A DNA stretch of 64,000 nt from Luteimonas terricola (GTDB lineage: Bacteria; Pseudomonadota; Gammaproteobacteria; Xanthomonadales; Xanthomonadaceae), in contig NZ_SJRX01000003.1 in NCBI RefSeq assembly GCF_004352845.1, positions 186,001-250,000 on the forward strand. The letters run 5' to 3'. Below, piece by piece: positions 55,401 through 64,000 of this stretch (its first letter is position 1; the number at the start of each line of letters is the position of its first letter). Below the pieces are notes generated by a model. That model worked only from the letters and a program-made list of their open reading frames with translations, had not been told where the DNA came from and searched no databases. The position numbers were made by a program, and so were the translations under genes.

Positions 55401-56076
55401 CCTGGGCCACTATCTGAGCGGCCATCCGCTCGATCCCTACCGCAACGAGCTCAAGGCCCTCGTCGGCACCGACCTCGGCCAGCTCGATACCCTGTGGGAG
55501 TCCGGCAGTTCGGCGCGCAAGGGCGGCAACGGCGAAGGCGGGCGCGGCGGCTGGCGGCAGGAGGTCACCGCAATCGTCGCCGGCCAGGTCGGGGCCGTGC
55601 GCAAGCGCGGCGAGAGCCAGGCCTTCGTCGTGCTCGAGGACGGCCGCGGCCGCATCGAGTGCGCGTTCTTTTCCGAAGCCTGGCTGGAGCATGCGCCGCT
55701 GCTCGCCGGCAACCGCATCGTGATCGTCGAGGGCGGATTGCGCGAGGACGAGTTCAGCGGCGGCTTCTCGCTGCGCGCGCGCCGCGCCTGGGACTTCCAC
55801 GAGGTCTGCAGCCAATCGGCGCGACGCCTCTCGCTGCGACTGGACCTGGCGCAGGCCGCCGTACTCGAGCGCGTCGAGGCGCTGCTCTCCACGCACCGCC
55901 CGGGCGCCACGCCGCTCCGCCTGGACCTGCTGCTGCCGTCAGGCGCGGCCGGCAGCCTGGACCTCGACGGCAGCCATTCGGTCCGCGTCGACCCCGACCT
56001 CCTCGGCCAGCTGCGCGTCGAACCCGGCGTTCGCGCCGTCCACGTCGCCATGGGTTCCCGCCCCTGGGCGACCTGA
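52480..56076 (+). CDS. dnaE: DNA polymerase III alpha subunit
   Basis: Replicative polymerase. 1198 aa: PHP domain at the N terminus (FVHLTLHSEYSLADSTIRIP), palm with catalytic Asp residues in SMPDFDIDFCMDRRDEVIDY and the upstream GPGRGSGAGSLVAWALGI, fingers and beta-binding region, and a C-terminal OB fold (VTAIVAGQVGAVRKRGESQA). About residues 583-613 hold a short insertion (LAGSTGEATPLHGKAGEEG) before the conserved LPLDDVATYELFARG where most relatives have a shorter linker. ATG 52480 is the conserved start. Confidence 0.97.
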   Translation: MSRRFVHLTLHSEYSLADSTIRIPDLVNRCVALGQPSVAVTDRNNLFSLVKFFRAAEGAGIKPIAGADISVAEGNEPPATLTLLCRDHAGYLSLSRLLTRAWMEGQRHDGVVVRPEWLREVHGGLFALAGRQSPAGRLVAAGRHDQAEAWLRDWRGVFDDGLHLALARCGFADEVAFNDFALQASSLCSVPVVAGNEVRFIDRGGFDAHEARACIASGRVLDDPRRPRDYTAEQYLKSGQEMAELFADVPDALDNAVALAQRCNLELRLGTYHLPAFPVPSEHTLDSWIRSEARDGLARRLEHAPLAEGHDRASYAARLDTELDVIVGMGFPGYFLIVADFINWAKDHGIPVGPGRGSGAGSLVAWALGITDLDPLPYDLLFERFLNPERVSMPDFDIDFCMDRRDEVIDYVAAKYGRDRVSQIITYGTMAAKAVLRDAGRALGYPFGLVDGIAKLVPMTLGVSLEDALGRTEKARKDDAWRSDELIARYHDEDDVRDLIDLALQLEDLTRNAGKHAGGVVIAPTPLSDFCPLFAEHDGEGGGRNPVTQFDKDDVEAVGLVKFDFLGLRTLTIIDWAVKAINKRLAGSTGEATPLHGKAGEEGSHGLEISKLPLDDVATYELFARGSTVAVFQFESRGMRELLKRAKPDRFDDLIALVSLYRPGPMDLIPDFIERKHGRAEVEYPHKLLEPVLAPTYGVVVYQEQVMQTAQILAGYSLGGADLLRRAMGKKKVEEMARERAKFEAGALETHGIEPKLAGPIFDLLEKFAGYGFNKSHAAAYALVSYQTAWLKAHYPAEFMAAVLSSDMDSTDKVVGFLAEARELGLEMLLPDVNHSAYMFEAIDARTLRYGLGAVKGVGHGACDAIADERGRNGPYVDLLDFCRRNEAARLNRRTLEALVNAGALDALGPNRASLMLQLPEVLKATEQLAREREAGQTSLFGGFAEPAAAAAQITLPEVPEWPLAQKLAGERDTLGHYLSGHPLDPYRNELKALVGTDLGQLDTLWESGSSARKGGNGEGGRGGWRQEVTAIVAGQVGAVRKRGESQAFVVLEDGRGRIECAFFSEAWLEHAPLLAGNRIVIVEGGLREDEFSGGFSLRARRAWDFHEVCSQSARRLSLRLDLAQAAVLERVEALLSTHRPGATPLRLDLLLPSGAAGSLDLDGSHSVRVDPDLLGQLRVEPGVRAVHVAMGSRPWAT

Positions 56077-56115
56077 GCCAAACCTCGACGTACGGTCCCT
56101 GGCGACCGTCTCCGC

Positions 56116-56121
56116 TAGACT
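56116..56121 (+). promoter_or_regulatory. Candidate -10 element (TAGACT) of accA
   Basis: TAGACT 27 bp before the accA ATG. The same hexamer precedes rnt (11914) and the small membrane protein gene (57141). Confidence 0.45.
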
Positions 56122-56148
56122 GGCCTCTTTTCCCGACCCCAGCCGTCG

Positions 56149-57108
<960 letters not shown>

Positions 57109-57140
57109 GCCGGCGGCTGCCGCGGCCGCCGATGATCGAA

Positions 57141-57170
57141 TAGACTCGCCACGCCGGCAATTCGCCGGCA
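57141..57170 (+). promoter_or_regulatory. Candidate -10 (TAGACT) and leader hairpin
   Basis: TAGACT at 57141-57146 followed by GCCGGCAATTCGCCGGC, a small stem-loop at 57154-57170, then GGGGAGA before the ATG at 57186. The hairpin may also end readthrough from accA, although a T-run is absent. Confidence 0.4.
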
Positions 57171-57185
57171 TGGGGAGAACACTGC

Positions 57186-57470
57186 ATGATCATCAAGCGT
57201 ATCGACATCCTCTCGGCTGCCAAGATCACGGGCATCATCGCCGCGGCCTTCGGCCTGCTGGCGGGCATCCTGATGTTCCTGTTCGGGGGCGTGCTGGGCA
57301 GTCTCATGGGCAACGAGGGCGGCGGATTCGCCATGTTCGGAGGTTTCATGGCAGTCATCATCCTGCCGATCATGTACGGCATCTTCGGCTTCATCGGTGG
57401 CGCGATCCAGGCGTTCATCTACAACCTGGCGGCCGGCTTCATCGGCGGCATCCGCATCGAAACCGAGTAA
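57186..57470 (+). CDS. Small two-helix membrane protein (DUF3566-like)
   Basis: 94 aa with MIIKRIDILSAAKITGIIAA at the start, two long Gly-rich hydrophobic segments (about 13-40 and 48-85) and a short acidic end. The K-R-I-x-x-x-S-x-A-K-I-x-G start and the Gly-rich helices recall DUF3566-type small membrane proteins. Inner-membrane; function unknown. Own promoter and a good GGGGAGA ribosome site. Confidence 0.75.
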   Translation: MIIKRIDILSAAKITGIIAAAFGLLAGILMFLFGGVLGSLMGNEGGGFAMFGGFMAVIILPIMYGIFGFIGGAIQAFIYNLAAGFIGGIRIETE

Positions 57471-57528
57471 GGCCCGGCGGCGCGCGGCGGCCTTGCACCG
57501 CCGCGCGCCGCAGCACCGCTCCAATGCC

Positions 57529-58878
57529 ATGAGACAGGATCTGCCCGACGCTGTTTTCACCGTCCCGGACGGCGACGCCGGCACCGCGGTCACGGTCGCG
57601 CTGAGCGGCGGACTCGACTCCACCGTGCTGCTGCACCGGCTAGCGGCGCAGCCGTCCATCCGCCGGCGCGGCCTGCGCGCGCTCCACGTCCACCATGGCC
57701 TGCAACCCGAAGCCGATGCCTGGGCCGCGCATTGCGCCACGATCTGCGCGAGCCTCGACGTGCCGCTGGCGGTGCGCGAGGTCACGGTCGCCCGCGACAG
57801 CGGCCTTGGCCTGGAAGCCGCGGCGCGGGCGGCGCGGCGCACGGCGTTCGCCGAGGTGCTGGGCGAAGGCGAGGTGCTGGCCCTTGCCCACCACCAGGAC
57901 GACCAGGCGGAAACCTTCCTGCTGCGCGCGCTGCGCGCCTCGGGACCCGAGGGCCTGGCGGCGATGCGGCCCTGGCGGCGCTTCGCCGCGGGCTGGATGT
58001 GGCGGCCGCTGCTCGACCAGCCGCGCGCGCGGATCCATGCCTGGGCGCGGACCAACGGCCTGTCATGGATCGACGATCCCGCCAACGCCGACCCCGCGCA
58101 CGACCGCACCCTGCTGCGCCAGCGCGTGCTGCCGCTGCTGCGCGCGCGCTGGCCGACGGCGGATGCCGCGTTCGCGCGCAGCGCCGCCCTCTGCGCCGAC
58201 GCCGCCGACCTGCTTGCCGTGCGCGACACCGAGGTACTCGACGCACTCCGTTCCCACGGCGTCGCCAGCGATGGCCCGGACGATGCTGAATCCCCGGTCC
58301 CGTCCACGGACCCGCTTCCGATTCAATCCCTGCGCGCGCTGGCGCCCGCCGAGCGCGCGCGCGCGCTGCGCGCCTGGACCGCGAACCACTCCCTGCCGCC
58401 CCTGCCCGCCTCTGCATTCGACGCCATCGACCGGCTGCTGGATGCACGCGGCGATGGCGATGCCGCATACCGCTGGGCGGGCGCGCTGATCCGCGCATGG
58501 CGCGGCGAACTGCACGCCATCCCCCTTGCACCGTCGATGCCCGCGGACTGGACGGTCGAATGGGACGGCCGGCGGCCACTCGCGCTGCCTGGCGGCGGCA
58601 GCCTGTCGCTGGAGGGCGCGGATGCCTTCGATCACCCGCTGCGCGCCCACGCCCGCCGCGGCGGCGAACGCATGCGGCTGCCCGGGCGCGACCACTCGCA
58701 CGCGCTCAAGCACCTGCTCCAGGACGCCGGCATTCCGCCCTGGCAGCGCGCCCGCATGCCGCTGCTGTCCGACGCCGACGGCAGGCTCCTGGCGGCCGGC
58801 GACAACCTGCTCGCGGCGCCGCTGCACGACTGGCTCGAAACCCGCGACGCACGCCTGCGCTGGCGGGACTTGGCGTAA
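57529..58878 (+). CDS. tilS: tRNA(Ile)-lysidine synthetase
   Basis: Modifies C34 of tRNA-Ile(CAU) to lysidine so it reads AUA. 449 aa. ATP-pyrophosphatase motif [14 protein letters not shown] (SGGLDS, residues 26-31), [17 protein letters not shown] and a C-terminal tRNA-binding region ([20 protein letters not shown]). Start at 57529 is the last ATG before the P-loop; the open frame runs further upstream without support. An upstream ATG at 57524 is out of frame. Confidence 0.95.
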   Translation: MRQDLPDAVFTVPDGDAGTAVTVALSGGLDSTVLLHRLAAQPSIRRRGLRALHVHHGLQPEADAWAAHCATICASLDVPLAVREVTVARDSGLGLEAAARAARRTAFAEVLGEGEVLALAHHQDDQAETFLLRALRASGPEGLAAMRPWRRFAAGWMWRPLLDQPRARIHAWARTNGLSWIDDPANADPAHDRTLLRQRVLPLLRARWPTADAAFARSAALCADAADLLAVRDTEVLDALRSHGVASDGPDDAESPVPSTDPLPIQSLRALAPAERARALRAWTANHSLPPLPASAFDAIDRLLDARGDGDAAYRWAGALIRAWRGELHAIPLAPSMPADWTVEWDGRRPLALPGGGSLSLEGADAFDHPLRAHARRGGERMRLPGRDHSHALKHLLQDAGIPPWQRARMPLLSDADGRLLAAGDNLLAAPLHDWLETRDARLRWRDLA

Positions 58879-58888
58879 ACTCGGGGCC

Positions 58889-59155
58889 ATGCCACGCAAG
58901 CCCGAATCCGACACCAGCACGTCCCCGGTCGCCGACTTCGAAGCCTCGCTCGACTCGCTCGAGCAACTGGTCGAGAAGATGGAGCACGGCGACATGAGCC
59001 TGGAAGACTCGCTCGCCGCCTACGAACGCGGCGTCGGCCTCTACCGCCGCTGCCAGCAGGCGCTCGAGGAGGCCGAACTGCGCGTTCGCCTGCTCACCGA
59101 CCCGCAGCAGCCGGACTCCGCCACGCCGTTCCCGGCTCCCGGCGACGATGCCTGA
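58889..59155 (+). CDS. xseB: Exodeoxyribonuclease VII small subunit
   Basis: XseB binds XseA to form exonuclease VII, a single-strand DNA degrading enzyme. 88 aa helical protein: [19 protein letters not shown] and [20 protein letters not shown] are the family signature. xseA is not in the window. Overlaps ispA by 8 bp, as in many proteobacteria. Confidence 0.95.
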   Translation: MPRKPESDTSTSPVADFEASLDSLEQLVEKMEHGDMSLEDSLAAYERGVGLYRRCQQALEEAELRVRLLTDPQQPDSATPFPAPGDDA

Positions 59156-60053
59156 GGCGGTTGGCGGCGCCGATACGGCGGCGCGCCTTGAGGCCTGGCG
59201 GCGCCGCATCGACGAGGTGCTCGAAACCGCCCTCGCGGACCATCCCGCCGCCGAACGCCGGCTGGGCGAGGCCATGCGGCATGCCGTCCTCCTCGGCGGC
59301 AAGCGCATGCGTCCGCTGCTGGTCTACGCCGCCGGCACCGCGTTCGGCGCCGATGAATCCGCGCTGGACGCGCCCGCCGCGGCGATCGAACTGATCCACG
59401 CCTATTCCCTGGTCCACGACGACCTGCCGGCGATGGACGACGACGCCCTGCGCCGCGGCCAGCCGACCGTCCACGTCGCCTTCGACGAAGCCACCGCGAT
59501 CCTGGCCGGCGATGCGCTGCAGTCGCTGGCCTTCGCCACCCTCGCCGACGCGGCCTGCGGCGACAGCGCGCGCGTGGCCATGCTGCGCGAGCTCGCCAGC
59601 GCCGCCGGCGCGCACGGCATGTGCGGCGGCCAGGCCCTGGACCTTGCCGCCACCGGCCGCAGCGCATCCTCGGACATCGACGCGCTCGAACGCCTGCACG
59701 CGCTCAAGACCGGCGCCCTGATCCGCGCCGCCGTGCGCATGGGTGCCATCGCAGCCGATGCCACCGACGACGACCGCGTGCGCCTGGACGCCTATGCCGA
59801 CGCCCTTGGCCTCGCGTTCCAGATCCGCGACGACCTGCTCGACGTCGAGGGCGAAAGCGCCACCCTCGGCAAGACCGCAGGCAAGGACGCCGCCCAGGAC
59901 AAGGCCACCTTCCCGGCGCTGATCGGCATCGACGCGTCGCGTGCGCGGCTGGCCGGCCTTGGCGCCGCAATGGACGCATCACTCGCGCCGTTCGGCGCGC
60001 GCGCAGCAGAGCTGGCCACGCTGGGCAGCCTGGCAATACACCGCTCGCACTGA
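59148..60053 (+). CDS. ispA: Farnesyl diphosphate synthase
   Basis: Makes C15 farnesyl-PP from IPP and DMAPP/GPP, the substrate of UppS and of quinone side-chain synthases. 301 aa trans-prenyltransferase. First Asp-rich motif [16 protein letters not shown] (about 89-104), second [11 protein letters not shown] (about 229-239), [14 protein letters not shown] for IPP binding. The dxs gene that often follows is absent here; instead a decayed region follows. Confidence 0.96.
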   Translation: MPEAVGGADTAARLEAWRRRIDEVLETALADHPAAERRLGEAMRHAVLLGGKRMRPLLVYAAGTAFGADESALDAPAAAIELIHAYSLVHDDLPAMDDDALRRGQPTVHVAFDEATAILAGDALQSLAFATLADAACGDSARVAMLRELASAAGAHGMCGGQALDLAATGRSASSDIDALERLHALKTGALIRAAVRMGAIAADATDDDRVRLDAYADALGLAFQIRDDLLDVEGESATLGKTAGKDAAQDKATFPALIGIDASRARLAGLGAAMDASLAPFGARAAELATLGSLAIHRSH

Positions 60054-60117
60054 GCCTGGCGCTTTGCGCCCCGGATAAGCGTTTACCTCCGGACAAGGGC
60101 GAAGCTCAGGGGCGAAC

Positions 60118-60365
60118 GTGGCGGGCAGTTTGGGTTACCGGGTGCGCAGCGCGATGGATTCAGCCATGGCCGGCGCCAGCGTCCGCTTCATGGACGCCTG
60201 GGCCGTGGTCGAGCGCGGCTACCGCCGGCCGCTGTCGTGGTGCTCGCAGCGGCTACGCTTCGCGTTCTACCCGCTGCTTGCGCTGGCCATGCTCGGCTGG
60301 CTGGCCTGGGACTGGCAGGGCGGGCGCTCGCTCGACGCCGCCGAGGACGCGGTCTTCGACCGGAA
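60118..60365 (+). pseudogene. 5' remnant of a CHASE2-type sensor gene
   Basis: A GTG at 60118 opens VAGSLGYRVRSAMDSAMAGA and continues through one transmembrane segment (YPLLALAMLGWLAWDW) to SLDAAEDAVFDRK. That resembles the N terminus of CHASE2 membrane sensor proteins, where the extracellular domain would follow. After about 82 residues the sequence switches to an unrelated gene fragment, so the sensor is truncated by a deletion. The frame goes on to 60633 but is meaningless after the junction. Confidence 0.6.
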
Positions 60366-60369
60366 GCCG

Positions 60370-60685
60370 GCAAGAACGCGGTCATGTCGCAGCTGGCCGC
60401 ACCGGGAGCGGCCGCATATGCCAGGGACTACGTCGACCGGCACGGCGCCGGGGTCCTGCTTTCCAGCCTGGACCGCGATGCCGAATATCGCGCCGACCTC
60501 GCGGCAGGCATCTACCTGCAGCGCGCCGGCTTCGACCCGCTCGCGTTCTACTCGGTGCTGCAGAAGATGGCGTCGCTCGGCACGCGACCGGCGCGCCTGG
60601 CGCAGCTTACCGCACGCACCCACCGCTGGATGAGCGCATGGACCGCCTGGATGACGCGATGGCGCGCAGCGACCGCGGGCGCTGA
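60370..60685 (+). pseudogene. 3' remnant of an M48-type metalloprotease gene, frameshifted
   Basis: In the second frame the sequence reads GKNAVMSQLAAPGAAAYARD, then DRDAEYRADLAAGIYLQRAG (the E-x-x-A-D motif following the protease HExxH) and FYSVLQKMASLG. After ARLAQL a base is missing near 60607 and the end, YRTHPPLDERMDRLDDAMA, continues in the next frame to 60685. These are the C-terminal blocks of M48 peptidases; the HExxH part is gone. The 5' side is joined directly to the CHASE2 remnant. Confidence 0.75.
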
Positions 60686-60755
60686 GCGCCACGCGGCCGG
60701 ACACGCTGCGCCGGCTGCCGCCACCCTTCCGCCCGCAGCTGCGGGCGGGAGCGGA

Positions 60756-61187
60756 TCACTTGATCAGGCGCAGGGTCAGCGGATAGCGGTAGGCCACGCC
60801 GTCATTGGCCTTGATCGCCGCGACGATGGTCAGTACCAGCCAGGCGATGCCCACGATCACGAACAGCGGCCCGGTGATGATGATGCCGATGCCAAGGGTG
60901 AAGATGGTCATCAGGAACAGCACCAGGAAGATGATCGCCACGGTGATGTTGAAGTTCAGCGCTTCCTTGGCCTGGTCCTCGACGAAGGGCATGGTGTCCT
61001 TCTTGACCAGCCAGATCACCAGCGGGCCGATGAAGCAGCCGATGCTGCCGCCCCAGGCCGTGGTCAGCAGGCCGCCGAGCAGCGCGGACAGGTGCGCGAA
61101 CATCGCCCACTGCCGCTGCTGTGGATCGATGGCGCCCCCCGGGGACACCGGCTCTCCCGCGTGGTGCGTGTTTTCTTCGTCGAACAT
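60756..61187 (-). CDS. DUF4870 domain-containing membrane protein
   Basis: 143 aa. A hydrophilic N terminus (about 30 residues), then three or four transmembrane segments: WAMFAHLSALLGGLLT, CFIGPLVIWLVKKD, and the long hydrophobic IFLVLFLMTIFTLGIGIIIT and VIVGIAWLVLTIVAAIKAND. The pattern W-x-x-x-x-H-L-S then a short loop with D-Q-A-K-E-A-L-N-F is the DUF4870 signature. Inner membrane; function unknown. Separate transcription unit; a GC palindrome (60729-60749) lies after the stop. Confidence 0.9.
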   Translation of the reverse strand: MFDEENTHHAGEPVSPGGAIDPQQRQWAMFAHLSALLGGLLTTAWGGSIGCFIGPLVIWLVKKDTMPFVEDQAKEALNFNITVAIIFLVLFLMTIFTLGIGIIITGPLFVIVGIAWLVLTIVAAIKANDGVAYRYPLTLRLIK

Positions 61188-61230
61188 CGCAGTTCTCCCC
61201 GGCAGACATGCCGGTCAAAACGTTAACACG

Positions 61231-62601
61231 TCAATCCGCGCCGGCAACCGTCATCCCGCCGACCAGGATCGAGCCCGTCCGGATGTGCGAACGCGGGTCG
61301 ACGTCGCTGCCCACGGCCTCGACGGCCCTGAACATGTCGCGCAGGTTCCCGGCCACGGTGATGCCGTCGACCGGGTGGGTGATGGCACCACCCTCGACCC
61401 GGAAGCCGGCCGCACCGCGCGAATAGTCGCCGGTGACGGTGTTCACGCCCTGCCCCATCAGGCTTGTGATGAGCAGGCCGTCGCCCATGCCGCGCACCAG
61501 CTCGTCGAAGCCGCCGGCGTTCGCCGCGACCTCGAGGTTGTGCACGCCCCCGGCATTGCCCGTGGTCGCCAGGCCCAGCCGGCGCGCGGAGTAGCTGCCC
61601 AGCACGTAGCGCTGCAGCACGCCGCCATCGACCAGCGGCGACTCGCGGGTGGCCACGCCTTCGGCGTCGAAGGACGCCGAGCGCAGCCCGCGCGGCAGGA
61701 AGGGCCGCTCGTGGATCGCGAACCAGTCCGGGAACAGCTGCTCGCCGGCCGCATCGACCAGGAAGCTGGCGCCGCGGTACAGCGCGCCGCCGGACACCGC
61801 GCCCAGCAGGTGGCCGATCAGCGAACGCGCGACCTCCGCGGAGAACAGCAGGGGATAGCGTCCGGTCGCGACCGGTGACGGATCCAGGCGCGACACCGCC
61901 CGATGCGCCGCCCTGCGGCCGATGTCGGCGGCGGGATCGAGATCGCCGGGCGCCAGCGCGTAGCTGTACCAGCCCTCGCGCTGCATGTCCTCGCCGTGGC
62001 CGGCGATCAGCGCGCAGGACAGGCTGTGGTGGCTGGCGCGCTCGGCGCCGACGAAGCCGTGCGAGTTCGCGTACACGCCAAGCGACGTGCCGGTGCCGAC
62101 GCCGGCGCCGTCGGAATTGGTGATGCGGGCGTCGGCGTCGCGCCCGGCCTGCTCCGCGGCGAGCGCCAGCGAGACCGCATCCTGCGCGTCCAGCGCCCAC
62201 GGGTGCCAGGCATCGAACTCGCGCAGGTCGCTCGCCATGAGCTCCGCGTCGGCGAGGCCGGCGGCGGCATCGTCCTCGGTGTGGCGGGCGATCGCGCAGG
62301 CCTGCTCCACGGTGGCGGCCAGGCTGTCCTCGCGCAGGTCGGCGGTGCTGGCACTGCCCTTGCGCTGGCCGAAGTAGACGGTGACGGCGATGCCGCGGTC
62401 GCGGGTGGACTCGACCGACTCGACCTCGCCCATGCGCACGTTCACCTCAAGGCCGTGGTCCTCGCTGCACGACACCTCGGCCTGGCTGGCGCCGGCGTCG
62501 CGACAGCGGTCGAGCAGCTGGCCGGCGATGCCTTCCAGGCGTGCCAGGCGCTCGCGGCTGTCGTCGTGGATGGGGCTGGCGTCGGTGATGGCGGTGGTCA
62601 A
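61231..62601 (-). CDS. pmbA: Metalloprotease PmbA/TldE
   Basis: Subunit of the TldD/TldE heterodimeric zinc protease that matures some RiPPs (microcin B17) and degrades CcdA; TldE lacks the zinc motif, which is carried by TldD. 456 aa. Family segments: ASQAEVSCSEDHGLEVNVRM, DGAGVGTGTSLGVYANSHGF and LLITSLMGQGVNTVTGDYSR. No ATG fits; TTG at 62601 has AAGGA seven bases upstream and is chosen over a distant ATG (62817) that overlaps darP. tldD lies 0.7 kb away on the same strand, with darP divergent between. Confidence 0.93.
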   Translation of the reverse strand: MTTAITDASPIHDDSRERLARLEGIAGQLLDRCRDAGASQAEVSCSEDHGLEVNVRMGEVESVESTRDRGIAVTVYFGQRKGSASTADLREDSLAATVEQACAIARHTEDDAAAGLADAELMASDLREFDAWHPWALDAQDAVSLALAAEQAGRDADARITNSDGAGVGTGTSLGVYANSHGFVGAERASHHSLSCALIAGHGEDMQREGWYSYALAPGDLDPAADIGRRAAHRAVSRLDPSPVATGRYPLLFSAEVARSLIGHLLGAVSGGALYRGASFLVDAAGEQLFPDWFAIHERPFLPRGLRSASFDAEGVATRESPLVDGGVLQRYVLGSYSARRLGLATTGNAGGVHNLEVAANAGGFDELVRGMGDGLLITSLMGQGVNTVTGDYSRGAAGFRVEGGAITHPVDGITVAGNLRDMFRAVEAVGSDVDPRSHIRTGSILVGGMTVAGAD

Positions 62602-62651
62602 TGCCTTATCCTTCGGGTTCTTGAACGGGTTCAACGGGCGGCTGGAACGAC

Positions 62652-63242
62652 ATGCGCGGCAAGGACGAAGACACCGGCGACTTCCTCGGTCCCAGCCGCA
62701 GCGCGCAGCGCCGCGAGGCGCTGGACGTGCTGGAGCTGGCGAAACTGCTGGTGGAGCTCGACCCGGGCCGGCTGGCGAAGCTCCCGCTGGGCGAGCACCT
62801 GCTGCCGCACATCGCACAGGCGCGACGCATCAGCTCGAACATCGCGCGCAAGCGCGAGATCGCCTTCCTGGCCAAGCAGCTGCGCCGCGAAGACGACGAC
62901 GCGCTCGACGCCCTGCGCGACGCGCTGGACGTGGACGGCGAAGCCGCGCGCCTGGACACCGCGCGCCTGCACCGTGCCGAGGCCTGGCGCGAACGCCTGC
63001 TGGGCGAGGACGCCGATGCCGCGCTGTCGGCGCTGCTCGACGAATTCCCCGGCGCCGACCGCCAGCGCATCCGCCAGCTGGCGCGGAACACATTGGCCGA
63101 GCGCAAGGCGAACAAGCCCCCACGCGCCTTCCGCGAGCTGTACCGCGAAGTCCGCGCCCTGCTGGATGCGGATGGCGCCGGGGGAAGCGGCCAGCCCGCC
63201 GGCGACGAAAGCGAAGACGGCCTCCTGCAGGAGCGGCTATAG
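62652..63242 (+). CDS. darP: Ribosome biogenesis factor DarP (DUF615)
   Basis: DarP (YjgA) binds late 50S precursors and promotes peptidyl-transferase-centre maturation. 196 aa. Conserved FLGPSRSAQRREALDVLELA, then LPLGEHLLPHIAQARRI and KANKPPRAFRELYREVRALL. Divergent from pmbA with 50 bp between. The final codons and stop (GAG CGG CTA TAG) come from the left arm of a REP-like element, so the C-terminal end (QERL) is probably not conserved. Confidence 0.94.
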   Translation: MRGKDEDTGDFLGPSRSAQRREALDVLELAKLLVELDPGRLAKLPLGEHLLPHIAQARRISSNIARKREIAFLAKQLRREDDDALDALRDALDVDGEAARLDTARLHRAEAWRERLLGEDADAALSALLDEFPGADRQRIRQLARNTLAERKANKPPRAFRELYREVRALLDADGAGGSGQPAGDESEDGLLQERL

Positions 63243-63294
63243 CTGCCATTGCATTGCCGCATCGCCGGGATCGCGGCCATAGCCGCTCCCACAG
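63228..63294. repeat. REP-like inverted repeat pair
   Basis: CAGGAGCGGCTATAGC (63228-63243) and GCCATAGCCGCTCCCACA (63277-63294) are near-complementary arms about 33 bp apart, with GATCGCGG before the right arm. This is the GGAGCGGCTATGGC-type element widespread in Xanthomonadales and Pseudomonas. It overlaps the darP stop codon and ends just before the convergent tldD stop. Confidence 0.7.
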
Positions 63295-63303
63295 CACGCG
63301 GGT

Positions 63304-64000
63304 TCACGCGCGCGTACCGCCGACGGTGATCCCATCGACCAGCAGCGAAGGCTGGCCGACGCCCACCGGCACGCTCTGCCCATCCTTGCCGCAGATCCCG
63401 ACGCCATCGTCGAGCGCCATGTCGTGGCCGACCATGCGCACCTTCTGCATCGTCTCCGGGCCGTTGCCGATCAGCGTCGCGCCCTTCACCGGCGCGGTCA
63501 CCTTGCCGTCCTCGATCAGGTAGGCCTCGGTGGCCGAGAACACGTACTTGCCGCTGGTGATGTCGACCTGGCCACCACCGAAGTTGACCGCGTACAGCCC
63601 CTTCTTCACCGAGCGGATCATGTCGGCGGGATCATCCTGCCCGGCGCGCATGTAGGTGTTGGTCATGCGCGGCATCACCAGGTGCGCGAAGGATTCGCGG
63701 CGGCCGTTGCCGGTCGGCGCCACGCCCATCAGCCGCGCGTTGAGCGTGTCCTGCATGTAACCGGTGAGCACGCCGTCCTCGATCAGCGTGGTGCACTGCG
63801 TCGGCGTGCCCTCGTCGTCGACGTTGAGCGAGCCGCGGCGGTTGTCCAGCGTGCCGTCGTCGACGATGGTGACGCCGGGCGCGGCGACGCGCTGGCCCAT
63901 GCGTCCGGCATAAGTGCTGGTGCCCTTGCGGTTGAAGTCGCCCTCCAGGCCGTGGCCCACGGCCTCGTGAAGCAGCACGCCGGGCCAGCCGCTGCCGAGC
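63304..64000 (-). CDS. tldD: Metalloprotease TldD, 5' end outside window
   Basis: Catalytic subunit of the TldD/TldE protease. About 231 C-terminal residues of roughly 480 are present. The zinc-binding motif [11 protein letters not shown] (HExxxH) with the following DFNRKG is intact, as are [19 protein letters not shown] and [20 protein letters not shown]. The N-terminal half lies beyond base 64000. Together with pmbA, it may process peptides such as RiPPs, which is of note given the RiPP locus at 9.7-11.9 kb; direct involvement is unproven. Confidence 0.95.
   Translation of the reverse strand, partial: LGSGWPGVLLHEAVGHGLEGDFNRKGTSTYAGRMGQRVAAPGVTIVDDGTLDNRRGSLNVDDEGTPTQCTTLIEDGVLTGYMQDTLNARLMGVAPTGNGRRESFAHLVMPRMTNTYMRAGQDDPADMIRSVKKGLYAVNFGGGQVDITSGKYVFSATEAYLIEDGKVTAPVKGATLIGNGPETMQKVRMVGHDMALDDGVGICGKDGQSVPVGVGQPSLLVDGITVGGTRA

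Noticed and set aside
52876-55896. A 1006-codon minus-strand open frame opposite dnaE
   Set aside because: dnaE is fully supported; the antisense frame is a codon-bias artefact of high GC.

Overview
The window is a GC-rich chromosomal segment of a gammaproteobacterium of the Xanthomonadales, most like the Lysobacter/Luteimonas/Xanthomonas branch. The basis is the very high GC, the long rpsB-tsf-pyrH-frr-uppS-cdsA-dxr-rseP-bamA-lpxD-fabZ-lpxA-lpxB-rnhB-dnaE-accA cluster, the dapE/arsC-like/dapD/glnD/map block, and REP-like palindromes carrying the GGAGCGGCTATAGC core. The genus assignment is inferred from family knowledge; no search was run.

Layout. 1-3.4 kb: the 5' part of serC, the periplasmic methionine-sulfoxide repair pair msrPQ, and an FHA protein. 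3.5-4.8 kb: a PHA-granule family protein and a membrane-anchored Mrr-like protein. 4.8-9.6 kb: the phosphate operon pstS-pstC-pstA-pstB-phoU, preceded by Pho-box-like repeats. 9.7-11.9 kb: a three-gene MNIO RiPP (bufferin/HvfABC-type) cluster, with a small exported EF-hand precursor carrying EGKCG motifs, its DUF692 maturase and its DUF2063 partner. 11.9-16.7 kb: rnt, a secreted Gly-rich protein, and rnr-rlmB on the minus strand.

16.8-22.8 kb is the accessory region. tRNA-Leu(CAG) is the insertion site of a small island. It carries one intact tyrosine integrase, a decayed second integrase, a NUMOD-like nuclease fragment, a short lipoprotein, an unrecognised 571-aa membrane protein of lower GC, a DUF4124 protein, a degenerate tRNA-Leu repeat at the far end, and two further tRNA 3'-end scars (one clearly tRNA-Glu). 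From 22.8 to 24.7 kb there is a thioredoxin-reductase-like operon, a topoisomerase IB remnant and small hydrophilic proteins.

24.8-31 kb: parC, tpm, a penicillin acylase family hydrolase and a secreted Asn/Gly-rich protein. 31-37 kb (minus strand): map, glnD, dapD (with a histone-H1-like tail), an ArsC/Spx-fold protein and dapE, linked by ATGA overlaps. 37-57 kb: the translation, isoprenoid, envelope and lipid A supercluster, with a cation-diffusion-facilitator gene inserted between pyrH and frr. 57-64 kb: a small membrane protein, tilS, xseB, ispA, a CHASE2/M48 deletion scar, a DUF4870 protein, pmbA, darP and the 3' part of tldD.

The most distinctive biology is the metallophore/bufferin-type RiPP locus at 9.7-11.9 kb. 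The most novel coding content is the unrecognised membrane protein in the tRNA-Leu island. No rRNA gene and no CRISPR array was seen.
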